27,624 bases of DNA from assembly GCA_026413805.1 (NCBI GenBank), contig JAOAKE010000009.1, forward strand, positions 1-27,624, written 5' to 3'. Origin of the DNA: Microcaldota archaeon. Lineage in GTDB: Archaea > Micrarchaeota > Micrarchaeia > Anstonellales > Anstonellaceae. The translations under genes were made by a program, and so were the position numbers. The notes under the pieces were generated by a model that saw only the letters and a program-made list of their open reading frames with translations, was not told where the DNA came from and searched no databases. The stretch's first letter is position 1; the number at the start of each line of letters is the position of its first letter. This document shows positions 16,308 to 24,527 of this stretch, piece by piece.

Positions 16308-17498
16308 CTACCTTTTCTCAATTGCCTCTTTCATCCGCTTTAGCCCCTCAACTATGTTTTTTTCAGAAGTGGCGTAGCTCAAGCGAAGATAATGCTCGGT
16401 TTCGCCTAAGTTGCGCCTTCCAAAGTGGATGTCTGCAAGCACTGCAACCCCATTTTCAAGAAGGAACTTGCGCAGCTCTTCAGCAGAATTTAGCCCCAGC
16501 CTTGCAACTGCGCCGCTGACGTTTGGATAGGCATAAAAAGCGCCGCCGGGAGTCAGGCAGCGCACTCCTTCTATGTCATTGAGCAGCTTCACCATCAGGT
16601 CTCGCCTTTTTTTGAAGCTCTCCACCATCTTGCGAGTTTCATCCTGGGGGGCATCGAGAGCCTCTTTTATTGCATATTGGGCGATGTGGTTTGCGCAGCT
16701 TTCGGTGTTGGTCATCCAGCGAGCCATGTGTTTGGCGAGGATTGGGTTTGCCGCATAGCCTATCCGCCAGCCTGTCATGGCGTATGCCTTTGAAGCGCCA
16801 TCGCAAATGATAGTCCGCTCATACATCCCTGGAAGCGAGGCGATGCTGAAAAACTCCCTGTCGTAAGTAATCGGGCAATAGACCTCGTCGGCATAAACCC
16901 AAAAATCGTGGCTTTTCGCAAGATCTGCAACTGCCTCCAAATCCTCCCTTGAAAGCACGCCGCCCGTCGGGTTTTGGGGGCTATTGAGAATCAAAAGCTT
17001 GGTTCTGGGGGTTATCCTCTTTTCAAGCTCGCCAATCTCAAAGCTGAAGCCTTTCTTTTCGCTAAGTGGCAAGGGGACCGGCACCGCACCATGGGCAATT
17101 ATCTGCGATTCATATATGGGAAAGCCGGGGTTAGGGTAAATCACTTCATCTCCGCATCCGAAGTCTGTCACGCAGGAAAGGGCAAAGTCAATGAATGGCT
17201 TTGCGCCGTTTGCAATTACCACGTCTTCTGGCTTGCAGTCTATATGGCGGGTCCTTGAAAAATATCTGGCAACCGATTCGCGCACTTCGTAGACGCCTGC
17301 AGAGTCTGTGTAGCCCGTCTTGCCAGCATTTATAGCCCTTATTGCGGCGTCCTTGATGTGCCTGGGCGTGTCAAAGTCAGGCTGCCCTATGCAAAAGCTG
17401 ATTATGTCCTTTCCCTCCCTCAAAAGCTTGTTGACTTCTGCCAGCACCACGAAGGCATTTTCAGTTCCGAGGTTGCGTGTGCGGTTTGATATGTACAT
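16308..17498 (-). CDS. PLP-dependent class I aminotransferase (aspartate aminotransferase-like)
   Basis: A 396-residue fold-type I aminotransferase. The PLP lysine is K237 in GASKAYAMTGWRIGYA; other marks are NGAKPFIDF (97-105), NPGFPIYES (123-131), SPQNPTGG (173-180, N176), ADEVY (203-207, D204 and Y207) and the carboxylate-binding arginine region YLRLSYA near the C-terminus. Aspartate/2-oxoglutarate transfer is the most likely activity, but alanine or aromatic specificity cannot be excluded from motifs alone. The ATG at 17498 has a GGTGGGGGG purine run just upstream. A TATA-like ATTTAAAA at 17543-17550 would leave a leader of about 20 bases. It heads the operon with the gamma-CA-like and transketolase genes. 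Confidence 0.92.
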   Translation of the reverse strand: MYISNRTRNLGTENAFVVLAEVNKLLREGKDIISFCIGQPDFDTPRHIKDAAIRAINAGKTGYTDSAGVYEVRESVARYFSRTRHIDCKPEDVVIANGAKPFIDFALSCVTDFGCGDEVIYPNPGFPIYESQIIAHGAVPVPLPLSEKKGFSFEIGELEKRITPRTKLLILNSPQNPTGGVLSREDLEAVADLAKSHDFWVYADEVYCPITYDREFFSIASLPGMYERTIICDGASKAYAMTGWRIGYAANPILAKHMARWMTNTESCANHIAQYAIKEALDAPQDETRKMVESFKKRRDLMVKLLNDIEGVRCLTPGGAFYAYPNVSGAVARLGLNSAEELRKFLLENGVAVLADIHFGRRNLGETEHYLRLSYATSEKNIVEGLKRMKEAIEKR

Positions 17499-17595
17499 GC
17501 ACTTCCCCCCACCAAAATTATGGCGTAAAATTAGCCAAGAAAATTTAAAACGCTATTCTGAAAGCCAAAAGAGGCTGTTAAATCCAAGTCCGTAG

Positions 17596-17604
17596 TTTTA
17601 AATT
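17596..17604 (+). promoter_or_regulatory. TATA box of the metallo-beta-lactamase gene
   Basis: TTTTAAATT lies 23-31 bp before the ATG at 17627, and no Shine-Dalgarno site precedes that ATG, so the gene is probably leaderless. This supports the start at 17627 rather than an in-frame codon at 17603, which overlaps the TATA box. Confidence 0.55.
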
Positions 17605-17626
17605 GTTCTCGCTTCTAACCGAATTC

Positions 17627-18379
17627 ATGAAAGCAGCATTTCTTGGAACAAACGGCTGGTTTTCCACCCACATGGGGCGAACCACCTGCGCGGCGCTAAT
17701 TTTGAAAGGCAGGCTGATAGTCCTTGACGCAGGCGACGGCTTTTATAAAGCAGGGGAGCTTGCAAAACGCTACGGGGTGCGAAAAATTGATGTTTTCATC
17801 TCGCATATGCATTTAGACCATGTGGTTGGGCTGCACACCCTCCCCCTATTTCCCTCTGATCTCCTTGTCAGGCTCTTTGTCCACAGAAGCTACCTTCGCC
17901 CTCTTTTAAGGTTGGCTAGCCACCCCTACACCGCCTCCTTATCTGAGCATTGCGCGAGGGTGCAAGCAATTCCGCTCAAAGTCGGGCTCAACAGAGTGCC
18001 TTACCCGGTCCGCCTTTTGCCGCTTGCTCATGCAGACCCGTCTTTTGGCTTCAGGCTTGAATTAGAAGGGAGAGAAATTGCCTACTGTGCTGACACCGGG
18101 CCTTGCAAAAACCTTGTCAAGCTTGCAAAAGAATCGGACGCACTTATAACTGAATGCGCCTTGCTTCCAGAAGAAAACAAAAATCGCAGCTGGCCACACC
18201 TCTCCCCTGAAATGGCAGCCCAAGCAGCAAAAGAAGCAGGAGCAAAGAAGCTGGTCTTGACCCATTTTGATGCAAGCAAATACCAGACTGAAAAAGCAAG
18301 AAAGCAGGCTGAAAGGGCGGCAAAGAAGGTATTTCCAAATGCTATTGCTGCAAAAGATGGGATGGTTTTGGAAATTTAG
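17627..18379 (+). CDS. Metallo-beta-lactamase-fold hydrolase, RNase Z-like
   Basis: A 250-residue cytosolic metal-dependent hydrolase. The metal-binding HxHxDH is SHMHLDH (H60, H62, D64, H65); further ligands are H135 (LPLAHADPSFGF), D156 (YCADTG) and H213 (LTHFD). The H-PS-G-F and ADTG segments and the late HLSPEMAAQAAKEAG resemble RNase Z and related phosphodiesterases, which cleave tRNA 3' trailers or cyclic/linear phosphodiesters. The flexible exosite arm of canonical RNase Z is not obvious, so a different nucleic-acid or nucleotide substrate is possible. The start MKAAFLGTNG at 17627 is supported by a TATA box 23-31 bp upstream. Its 3' end overlaps the convergent MltB-like gene by 4 bp. 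Confidence 0.85.
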   Translation: MKAAFLGTNGWFSTHMGRTTCAALILKGRLIVLDAGDGFYKAGELAKRYGVRKIDVFISHMHLDHVVGLHTLPLFPSDLLVRLFVHRSYLRPLLRLASHPYTASLSEHCARVQAIPLKVGLNRVPYPVRLLPLAHADPSFGFRLELEGREIAYCADTGPCKNLVKLAKESDALITECALLPEENKNRSWPHLSPEMAAQAAKEAGAKKLVLTHFDASKYQTEKARKQAERAAKKVFPNAIAAKDGMVLEI

Positions 18380-19224
18380 GGCTTGAGCTCTTGGGCCAGC
18401 TCCATTACAAATCGCGCATACCTATCATCGTGGTTATAGCGCCATGCTGCTTTCCAGTTGGACCCGCCCACCCCATAGCCTTCTTCTTTTGTAGCGCCCG
18501 CTTTTTTTAGGTATTCTGCTGCCATAAAAACAGACTTTTCAAAACTGCTGACTTCATCAAAAGAAGCCCCTTTGGACTCGTCCAAGCTCATCAGAGTGGA
18601 AGAAAGAAACTGGCCTGGAAAAAGGGCGCCAGCAGAAGAGCCCTTTATGGAAAATGGGTCAACCTCGTATTTTTTGCAAAAGCGAAGGAAGGCTGCAAGC
18701 TCGTTTTTTGCAAATTTTTCCTTGTCAGGGCGGTTTTCCAAATAGGTCAAATACAAGTTAAGCACAGGGTAGTTCCCAGTAATCTGCCCAAACTTGCTTT
18801 CAATCCCAAGGACTGCCGCCAGGAACTCTTTAGGCACGCCTGTTTTCTTCTCAGCCTCCTCAAAGGTTTCTTTGTATAGCTTTAAGATAAGCTTTCCTGC
18901 CTGGACCAAAAACCAAAAGTCGTGGTCTTTTTTGTATTTTTGGTAGTCTGCTTCCTGCTCTTCTGCCGTCTTCTTTTTCTTTTTAGCTGCCACCTCTTTG
19001 ATTGGAGGGGGATAATCCAGTTTCTCAATGCGGGGATCTGAAAGCCACTTTTCAACTTCTTTTTTTTCAAAGCCTTGCTCAAGCAGGAATTTCTTTACCT
19101 TGCTGATAGTCTCTTCGCTAAACCCGATTTTTGTAAAGGCAGTTTTTGTCTTGTCAGGAAGTGCCTGCTCCTGATGAAACTCTTGCTGAGGCTTTTCCCA
19201 CTTCAGCACGCCCCCATCTGCCAT
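18376..19224 (-). CDS. MltB-like lytic transglycosylase (peptidoglycan-cleaving fold) without signal peptide
   Basis: A 282-residue protein matching the SLT_2/MltB family, which cleaves the MurNAc-GlcNAc bond of peptidoglycan. The N-terminal family region shows as LSDPRIEKLDYPPP (61-74) and KKDHDFWFLVQAGKLILKLY (98-117). The catalytic core reads KKTGVPKEFLAAVLGIESKF (126-145), with the catalytic Glu at E142, then TGNYPVLNLYLTYL, FAKNELAAFLRFCKKYEVDP (171-190), IKGSSAGALFPGQFLSS (193-209) and the late SVFMAAEYLKKAG. A Lys-rich insert KKKKKTAEEQ lies at 81-90. No signal peptide, lipobox or membrane helix is visible, so export is unexplained. The ATG at 19224 lies 24-29 bp from TTTAAA. Archaea lack murein, so the target may be bacterial walls (inference). 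Confidence 0.85.
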   Translation of the reverse strand: MADGGVLKWEKPQQEFHQEQALPDKTKTAFTKIGFSEETISKVKKFLLEQGFEKKEVEKWLSDPRIEKLDYPPPIKEVAAKKKKKTAEEQEADYQKYKKDHDFWFLVQAGKLILKLYKETFEEAEKKTGVPKEFLAAVLGIESKFGQITGNYPVLNLYLTYLENRPDKEKFAKNELAAFLRFCKKYEVDPFSIKGSSAGALFPGQFLSSTLMSLDESKGASFDEVSSFEKSVFMAAEYLKKAGATKEEGYGVGGSNWKAAWRYNHDDRYARFVMELAQELKP

Positions 19225-19247
19225 ATTAGCTTTAATGGAGGATAGCC

Positions 19248-19253
19248 TTTAAA
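19248..19253. promoter_or_regulatory. Palindromic TATA element between MltB-like and transglutaminase-like genes
   Basis: TTTAAA within AGCCTTTAAACAC lies 24-29 bp before the MltB-like ATG at 19224, fitting a leaderless start. In the plus direction initiation would fall near 19275-19282, which favours the TTG at 19317 over the TTG at 19257 for the divergent gene. Confidence 0.45.
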
Positions 19254-19316
19254 CACTTGGCTGAAAATTCATTTGCAGGCTGCAGCAGGGCAAAGCTGCC
19301 AAGCGGAGATGGGTGT

Positions 19317-20441
19317 TTGAAAGAAAGGCTCCCATATGCACTTGCGCTGTTCTTTTTGCTGGCAGCATTATTCTTGCTTTTTCAAAAGTCGGAAATTGAA
19401 GCAAAGTTCCAGCAGCTGCAGGCTGATTATAATAAATCGGTGGAAAGCCGAAGGATGGCAGAGGCAGAACTGGAGCTTTCTAAAAGGGCGCTTTCAAAAA
19501 AAGAGGAGGAGCTTGGGGCAATTAAGCTTCGGCTTTCAGAGAAAGAAATGGAGCTGAACAAGACTGCTGGCGAGCTTGCAAAAATTAGCTCTGAGCTTGA
19601 AAAAGAAAGGAAGAATGCAGCTGAGACAGAGGCTCGCCTTTCTGCCCTGAAGGAAAAGCTGGATGCCGTGGAAGAAGCAGTGAATTCCTCCATTGGATGG
19701 TTTAGGGAAAATGCCTACCTTCCTGCAAATTATAGCTGGACAACTGAAATTTTCAAGCAGAGGGCAATTGCAGACTGCATAGACAAAAACGAACTTAACT
19801 TGGCATGCATAAGCTTTGACATGGAAAACACTGCATTTGCAATCCATTACAGGCTGGATTCTGAGAAGGGAGTGCAAGACAAATTGCAAAGCGTCAAGGA
19901 GACTATTTCGCTTGGCTGGGGCGACTGCGAGGATTATTCCTTGCTTTTCAAGGCGGCGCTCAATTCTATAGAAAAAGAGAGGGGCGGGCTGGCAGCCTAT
20001 GGATGGAGAAGCGGAGGGGGAGGAGAATTCAGAGTCTACCCCAAAGAAAGCATACACACAGAGGAATATTACTATTACCCTAATGCCCGCAAGGGATATG
20101 CTGGCAACCTCTCTTCTTTGCAAGCTTATGTAGTTTGCTACACTGTCTCTTCGCTTTACGGGCACTGCGCTGTTGCGCTCTCTGAGAGAAAGTTGGCAAA
20201 AAGCTCAGAAGTGCTTGAGATGGACGGCATGGTATTTGAGCCGCAAAATGGGGAATATCTTGGCAGGATTGGGGAAAAGTTCCAAATCTGCACAGCAGCA
20301 GAATGCCTTGAAAAGCCAAATTACATCCACCGCATCATATCTGATGGAGACCTTTATATATTCAGCAAGGAAAGAGGCTGGGAAAGCTATGCAGATTACC
20401 TGCAGCAAGTAAGGGCATTAAAGGCAGGCCTTGAAGCCTAA
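19317..20441 (+). CDS. Membrane-anchored coiled-coil protein with transglutaminase-like cysteine peptidase domain
   Basis: With the TTG at 19317 the protein has 374 residues and begins MKERLPYALALFFLLAALFL, an N-terminal membrane anchor. Residues about 25-125 are a long Glu/Lys/Leu coiled coil. Residues about 125-374 form a transglutaminase/papain-like domain: the nucleophile motif GWGDCEDYSLLFKAAL (C204) and YGHCAVAL (H283), with the acidic member probably in the VFEPQNGEYLG region. The reading frame is open back to a TTG at 19257 (20 more residues), but that codon is upstream of the expected transcription start; the choice is not certain. There is no ATG at the N-terminus. The catalytic domain probably faces outside. 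It is divergent from the MltB-like gene. Confidence 0.8.
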   Translation: MKERLPYALALFFLLAALFLLFQKSEIEAKFQQLQADYNKSVESRRMAEAELELSKRALSKKEEELGAIKLRLSEKEMELNKTAGELAKISSELEKERKNAAETEARLSALKEKLDAVEEAVNSSIGWFRENAYLPANYSWTTEIFKQRAIADCIDKNELNLACISFDMENTAFAIHYRLDSEKGVQDKLQSVKETISLGWGDCEDYSLLFKAALNSIEKERGGLAAYGWRSGGGGEFRVYPKESIHTEEYYYYPNARKGYAGNLSSLQAYVVCYTVSSLYGHCAVALSERKLAKSSEVLEMDGMVFEPQNGEYLGRIGEKFQICTAAECLEKPNYIHRIISDGDLYIFSKERGWESYADYLQQVRALKAGLEA

Positions 20442-20460
20442 TCGCAGGTGCGCCATTTAT

Positions 20461-20470
20461 CTATATATTA
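20461..20470 (+). promoter_or_regulatory. TATA box of the CBS-pyrDKC operon
   Basis: CTATATATTA lies 34-43 bp before the ATG at 20504. Initiation about 25 bp downstream leaves a leader of about 10-15 bases holding GGGAG (20491-20495), a Shine-Dalgarno 8 bp before that ATG. No operator-like dyad was found in the 50-bp gap. Confidence 0.5.
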
Positions 20471-20503
20471 GTTAGCTAAAAAAGAGATGCGGGAGTGGTT
20501 GAA

Positions 20504-21592
20504 ATGGAGATGGAACGCCTCACTGTCCTTGATGCAAGCGAGCCGGTTTCAAAGGCAATAAATGCGATATCCTCTTCCAAGCTGCCTGTAATAATCACCA
20601 AGGGCGGAAAATACCTCGGCTTAATTGACGAGCGGGCAATAGCCCGAAAGGCAGCCAACCCTAAAAAAGAGAAATGTGAAAAAATTGCTGAAAGAACTCC
20701 TGTCCTTTCCCCTAAAAGCACTGTGCTGGATGCCTGCAAGGCATTCTTTGCCGGCAGGTTCAAGGCGATTCCAGTAGTGGACGGAGGAAAAATACTTGGG
20801 GCGGTCACAAGGCACACCCTTCTTTTAGAGCTTCTTAATGAAAAAATGCTTTCAAGAAAAAGGGTGGAGGAGGCAATGAGCTCTCCTGTGGTTGCAATAG
20901 ACGCCTCGGCAACTGTGGGGCAGGCCCGGGCTGAGCTTCGCAAGCACAACATACGCAGGCTGGTTGTAATCCAGGACGGAAAGGTTGCAGGCATGGTCTC
21001 TGTTTTTGACTTGACTCGCTTTGCATTAAAGGAAAAAGTCTCGCCAACCTTTTACTATTCAGGAGAAAAAAGCCCCATGGATTCGCAGCCGATTTCCTCT
21101 TACATGAATAAAAAGGTTGAGACTATTGCGCCTACTGACTCGCTTGCAGCAGCAGCCTCAAAGATGCTTGAGCAGAAAGTAGCGGCGCTTGTAGTGTCGC
21201 AGGAAGGAAGGCCTGTTGGCATCCTTACTGCAAGGGATATCTTCCAGCTTGCCATCTCTTATGAAAAGGCGCAACAGGTGTTTGTTTCTGGGCTGCCGTA
21301 TGAGAACAAGGAATACCAAGAAGAAATTGTAAAGGAAGGGGAGAAGCTCCTTTCAAAGCTTGGAAAAAGCTTTGCAATATCATCTTTGGCATTCCATGTT
21401 AAGCATGATGGGTCGGGCTTTTCAATTCGGGCAAGGCTTCAGGGCTCAAAGTCATTTAGCGCAAGTGCAAGCGATTTTCGGATTGAAAATGCCCTCCATA
21501 AGGTAATTTATGAGCTTCGCAGGATGGCAGAGCGAAGCAAATTGGAAAAAATTGAGCGTAAAAAAAGAGAAGCAAGGATGAAAGAGGAGTAG
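20504..21592 (+). CDS. Four-CBS-domain protein with C-terminal HPF/RaiA-like domain
   Basis: A 362-residue soluble protein. Four CBS motifs occupy about 5-50, 61-112, 122-175 and 197-253; the fourth, KKVETIAPTDSLAAAASKML, is followed by GRPVGILTARDIF. Paired CBS domains usually bind adenine nucleotides. The last 100 residues change character: QQVFVSGLPYENKEYQEEIV, HVKHDGSGFSIRARLQGS, SFSASASDFRIENALHKVIY and a basic Lys/Arg-rich end, recalling the ribosome hibernation factor (S30AE/HPF) fold, with its FxAxAxDxxxxxA pattern. A role as an energy-sensing ribosome-binding factor is inference. The start is the ATG at 20504 behind GGGAG; a GTG at 20495 is possible. pyrD starts 8 bp after the stop, so the genes are co-transcribed. 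Confidence 0.85.
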   Translation: MEMERLTVLDASEPVSKAINAISSSKLPVIITKGGKYLGLIDERAIARKAANPKKEKCEKIAERTPVLSPKSTVLDACKAFFAGRFKAIPVVDGGKILGAVTRHTLLLELLNEKMLSRKRVEEAMSSPVVAIDASATVGQARAELRKHNIRRLVVIQDGKVAGMVSVFDLTRFALKEKVSPTFYYSGEKSPMDSQPISSYMNKKVETIAPTDSLAAAASKMLEQKVAALVVSQEGRPVGILTARDIFQLAISYEKAQQVFVSGLPYENKEYQEEIVKEGEKLLSKLGKSFAISSLAFHVKHDGSGFSIRARLQGSKSFSASASDFRIENALHKVIYELRRMAERSKLEKIERKKREARMKEE

Positions 21593-21600
21593 GTGGCGCC

Positions 21601-22509
21601 ATGGTGTCTCTTGAAGTTTCACTCTGCGGCCTGAAACTGCGCAACCCCACCGTCCTTGCTTCAGGGATACGCGGCAACAATGCCTACCTGCTCATAAGGG
21701 CTGCAAAGGAAGGAGCAGGCGCAGTCACTTCAAAGTCATGCTCCCTTCTTCCTCGCGAGGGGCATAACAACCCCACAATGATGGGCTGCCAACCATTTAT
21801 GCTGAATGCAATTGGGCTGTCAAACCCTGGGGTTGATGAAGAGGTTGAAGAAATAAGGATTGCAGTGAAAAGAGCAGGCGTGCCTGTAATTGCAAGCATA
21901 TTTGCCCACTCTGTGGAAGACTTTGCAAAACTCGCTTCCCGCATTTCAGAGGCAAAGCCCCACATGATTGAGATGAATATCTCTTGCCCGAATGTGCATC
22001 GCGAAGGAAAAATGTTTTCGGCCAGCCCTTCTGATGCAGCCTCTGCTGTTGCAGCAGCGCGGGAAGCAACCTCTGCCCCTATCTCAGCGAAGCTCTCACC
22101 AGATGTCCCAAACATAGGGGAAATAGCCGCTGCATGCGTGGGAGCAGGCGCAAATTGCATCACTGCTGTGAATACGATGGGAGGAATGCTAATTGACGCT
22201 TATGCCCGCCGCCCCGTTCTCTTCAACGAGTATGGTGGGGTTAGCGGGCCTGCACTGAAGCCAATTGCCCTCAAGGCGGTCTATAGCATAAGAAAAGCGA
22301 TTGGGCCAGATGTCCCGATAATAGGCACTGGCGGGGGTGCAAGCGGGCTTGACGCGGTGGAAATGATAATGGCAGGCGCTACTGCTGTCGGGGTTGGCAG
22401 TGCAGTGGTGCTGCGAAGGAATGCTTTTCGGGAAATATGCAATGAAATGAAGGCATTCATGAAAGAGAACGGCTATTCAAAAATTTCACAGCTTAAGCTG
22501 GAGAGTTGA
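21601..22509 (+). CDS. pyrD: Dihydroorotate dehydrogenase, class 1B catalytic subunit
   Basis: PyrD oxidises dihydroorotate to orotate using bound FMN. The 302-residue length and adjacent pyrK define class 1B (NAD-dependent heterotetramer). Visible: GLKLRNPTVLASG (10-22), TSKSCSLLPREGH (43-55, FMN/substrate lysine K45), FMLNAIGLSNPG (66-77), MNISCPNVHREG (125-136) with the class 1 catalytic base C129, NTMGGMLIDA, YGGVSGPALKPIAL and the FMN-phosphate loop IIGTGGGASG followed by AGATAVGVGSAV. GGTGG lies 4-5 bp before the ATG. It is the second gene of the CBS-pyrD-pyrK-pyrC operon. Confidence 0.96.
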   Translation: MVSLEVSLCGLKLRNPTVLASGIRGNNAYLLIRAAKEGAGAVTSKSCSLLPREGHNNPTMMGCQPFMLNAIGLSNPGVDEEVEEIRIAVKRAGVPVIASIFAHSVEDFAKLASRISEAKPHMIEMNISCPNVHREGKMFSASPSDAASAVAAAREATSAPISAKLSPDVPNIGEIAAACVGAGANCITAVNTMGGMLIDAYARRPVLFNEYGGVSGPALKPIALKAVYSIRKAIGPDVPIIGTGGGASGLDAVEMIMAGATAVGVGSAVVLRRNAFREICNEMKAFMKENGYSKISQLKLES

Positions 22510-22513
22510 GCTT

Positions 22514-23269
22514 ATGATGCACATCCCAGCAAGGGTTGTCAGGGCAGAAAGGGAAAACGAAAGAGTTGTATCACTAACCTTTGATGTGAAATTAAATGGA
22601 GCCCCCGGCCAATTTATTATGGTTTGGCTCCCTGGCTTTGATGAAAAGCCCTATAGCCTTGCAGGAGCCAGCCCACTTAAAATAACTGTTGGGGCAAGAG
22701 GCTCGTTTTCAACTAAGCTTTGCAGCCTCAAGAAAGGCGAGCGTGCTTGGGTGCGCGGCCCATACGGAAGGGGCTTTGAGCTTTTGGGGAAAAAAATCCT
22801 GCTCGTAGGAGGGGGCTATGGGTTTGCACCCTTGCGATTTTTGGCAGCTGAGGCAAAAAAGAGGGGAATCCATGCAGTTGCAATATGCGGGGCAAGGACC
22901 AAGAGCCTGCTTTTGAAGCCTGCGGCCTGCAAGACAATATTTTCAACTGACGACGGCTCATTTGGGATAAAGGGAAGCGCAATTGTAGCAATGGAAGAGC
23001 TCTTTAAAAAAGAGAGGTTTGATGTAGTCTATGCCTGCGGACCTGAAAAGATGATGGAGGCTGTGGCAAGGCTTGCAAAAAAGCACAGGGCAGGGTGCCA
23101 GCTCCTTCTCGAGCGCTACATCAAGTGTGCAATCGGGGTATGCGGGCATTGTGCGTGCGGAGACAAATTAGTTTGCTTTGATGGCCCGCGCTTTGGCTAC
23201 GAAATGCTTGCTAACCCAGAGTTTGGAAAAATATGGCGGGACAAGGCAGGCAGAAAGGTGCAGCTATGA
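22514..23269 (+). CDS. pyrK: Dihydroorotate dehydrogenase electron-transfer subunit
   Basis: PyrK passes electrons from PyrD through FAD and a [2Fe-2S] centre to NAD+. At 251 residues it has the expected order: ferredoxin-reductase-like FAD domain with KPYSLAGAS (45-53) and a GSFSTKLCSL loop, an NAD-binding loop LLVGGGYGFAPLRF (96-109), ACGPEKMM (174-181), and the C-terminal iron-sulfur loop. The ligands are most likely C205, C210, C213 and C221 in KCAIGVCGHCACG...C, with C215 an extra cysteine. Two ATG codons stand in tandem at 22514; GGAG at 22500 is the probable ribosome-binding site. It follows pyrD by 4 bp and overlaps pyrC by 4 bp. Confidence 0.95.
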   Translation: MMHIPARVVRAERENERVVSLTFDVKLNGAPGQFIMVWLPGFDEKPYSLAGASPLKITVGARGSFSTKLCSLKKGERAWVRGPYGRGFELLGKKILLVGGGYGFAPLRFLAAEAKKRGIHAVAICGARTKSLLLKPAACKTIFSTDDGSFGIKGSAIVAMEELFKKERFDVVYACGPEKMMEAVARLAKKHRAGCQLLLERYIKCAIGVCGHCACGDKLVCFDGPRFGYEMLANPEFGKIWRDKAGRKVQL

Positions 23270-24522
23270 TTCTTATCAAAGGAGGGAGGCTTGTCTTGCC
23301 AGAGGGAATAATGGAGGCAGACCTGCTAATAGAAGGCGAGAAAATAGCAAAGATTGGCAAGCCACTTTCGCCAAAAAAAGCCCAGGTAATAAATGCCAGC
23401 GGGCGGCTTGTCTTTCCAGGTGCAATAGACGCCCATGTCCATTTTCGCGACCCAGAAGACACGACAAAGGAGGACTTCTCTACAGGAAGCGCCTCTGCAC
23501 TTGCAGGAGGGGTGACGACTGTAATTGACATGCCAAATTACAGGAATCCGCCCACTACTACAATAGCTGCTTACAACCAAAAGAGAATAATTGCGGCTAC
23601 AAAGGCGCGCTGCGATTACCAGCTCAGGTTCGGTGGCTCTGAAAAAAACGCAGAGGAAGCTGCAAGGTCAGGAGCGCCATCACTAAAGATTTTCCTTTCG
23701 GAGACAAGAAGCGAGCTGACTGTCTCGCATTCAGCAGCAGTGCAGCATTTTGCCACCTTTCCTGCTCACAAGCCAGTCTGTGTCCATGCTGAAGACAAAG
23801 AGAGAATAGAGAATAGGCGAAAGCGCTTTAAGCTCCAGTCAGAAATCCAAGATAAGCTGTCCGCCCAGCTTGCCTGCGAATTTTCGCTGAGGGAAGCTGC
23901 CAAGCTCAACAGGAGAGTCCATATATGCCACCTTACAACAGGGCTTGAAATAGAGATGTGCAGGCGCTACAAGAACGCCACCTATGAAATAACACCTAGC
24001 CACCTCTTCCTCTCAACTGCAGACTTAAAGCGGCTTGGGCAGCTTGGCAGGATAAACCCGCCGCTGCGAGACAAAGCAGAGCAGGCTGCCCTATGGCGCA
24101 ACCTTGGGAAAGACACTATAATTGCTTCAGACCATGCTCCGCATCTAATCACCCACAAGCTAGACGGGGCGCCAGGCTTTCCAGGAGTTGGGACTATCTT
24201 TCCACTTTTGCTTGACGCTGCGAGCAAAAGGAGGATACGGGCCTGCGACATTGCAAGGTGGTGCGCTGAAAACCCTGCGGGGGCATTTTATTTAAAAAAC
24301 AAGGGAAGGCTGGCTGAAGGCTTTGATGCAGATTTGGTCATTGTCAATATGAAAAAGAAGTGGAAAATTACCGCTGAAAACCGCCTTTCAAAGTGCGGCT
24401 GGACGCCGTTTGAAGGAAAAGAAATAGTTGGCAAGATAGAAAAAGTTTTCTTGCGAGGCAAGCTGGCTTTTGATGGTGAAATTGTCCTTTCAAAGCCAGG
24501 CATGGGGCGGGAGCTGCTATAG
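23266..24522 (+). CDS. pyrC: Dihydroorotase, class I
   Basis: PyrC closes carbamoyl-aspartate to dihydroorotate, the step before PyrDK. It has 418 residues from ATG 23266, which overlaps the pyrK stop as ATGA and implies coupled translation; an in-frame ATG at 23233 would lie inside pyrK and lacks support. Amidohydrolase-fold zinc motifs: DAHVHFRDPEDTTKEDF (55-71; H57, H59), PSLKIFLS (138-145; K141), VHAED (173-177; H174), HICHLTT (219-225; H222), and ASDHAPH near residue 290 with the catalytic Asp. PxFPGVGT-type loop (APGFPGVGT) follows. It is the last gene of the operon and converges on the pilin-like gene with a 5-bp gap. Confidence 0.95.
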   Translation: MILIKGGRLVLPEGIMEADLLIEGEKIAKIGKPLSPKKAQVINASGRLVFPGAIDAHVHFRDPEDTTKEDFSTGSASALAGGVTTVIDMPNYRNPPTTTIAAYNQKRIIAATKARCDYQLRFGGSEKNAEEAARSGAPSLKIFLSETRSELTVSHSAAVQHFATFPAHKPVCVHAEDKERIENRRKRFKLQSEIQDKLSAQLACEFSLREAAKLNRRVHICHLTTGLEIEMCRRYKNATYEITPSHLFLSTADLKRLGQLGRINPPLRDKAEQAALWRNLGKDTIIASDHAPHLITHKLDGAPGFPGVGTIFPLLLDAASKRRIRACDIARWCAENPAGAFYLKNKGRLAEGFDADLVIVNMKKKWKITAENRLSKCGWTPFEGKEIVGKIEKVFLRGKLAFDGEIVLSKPGMGRELL

Positions 24523-24527
24523 CCCCT

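Noticed and set aside
23233..23266. Longer pyrC start adding 11 residues
   Set aside because: It lies within pyrK and has no ribosome-binding site; the ATGA overlap at 23266 gives the normal dihydroorotase N-terminus.
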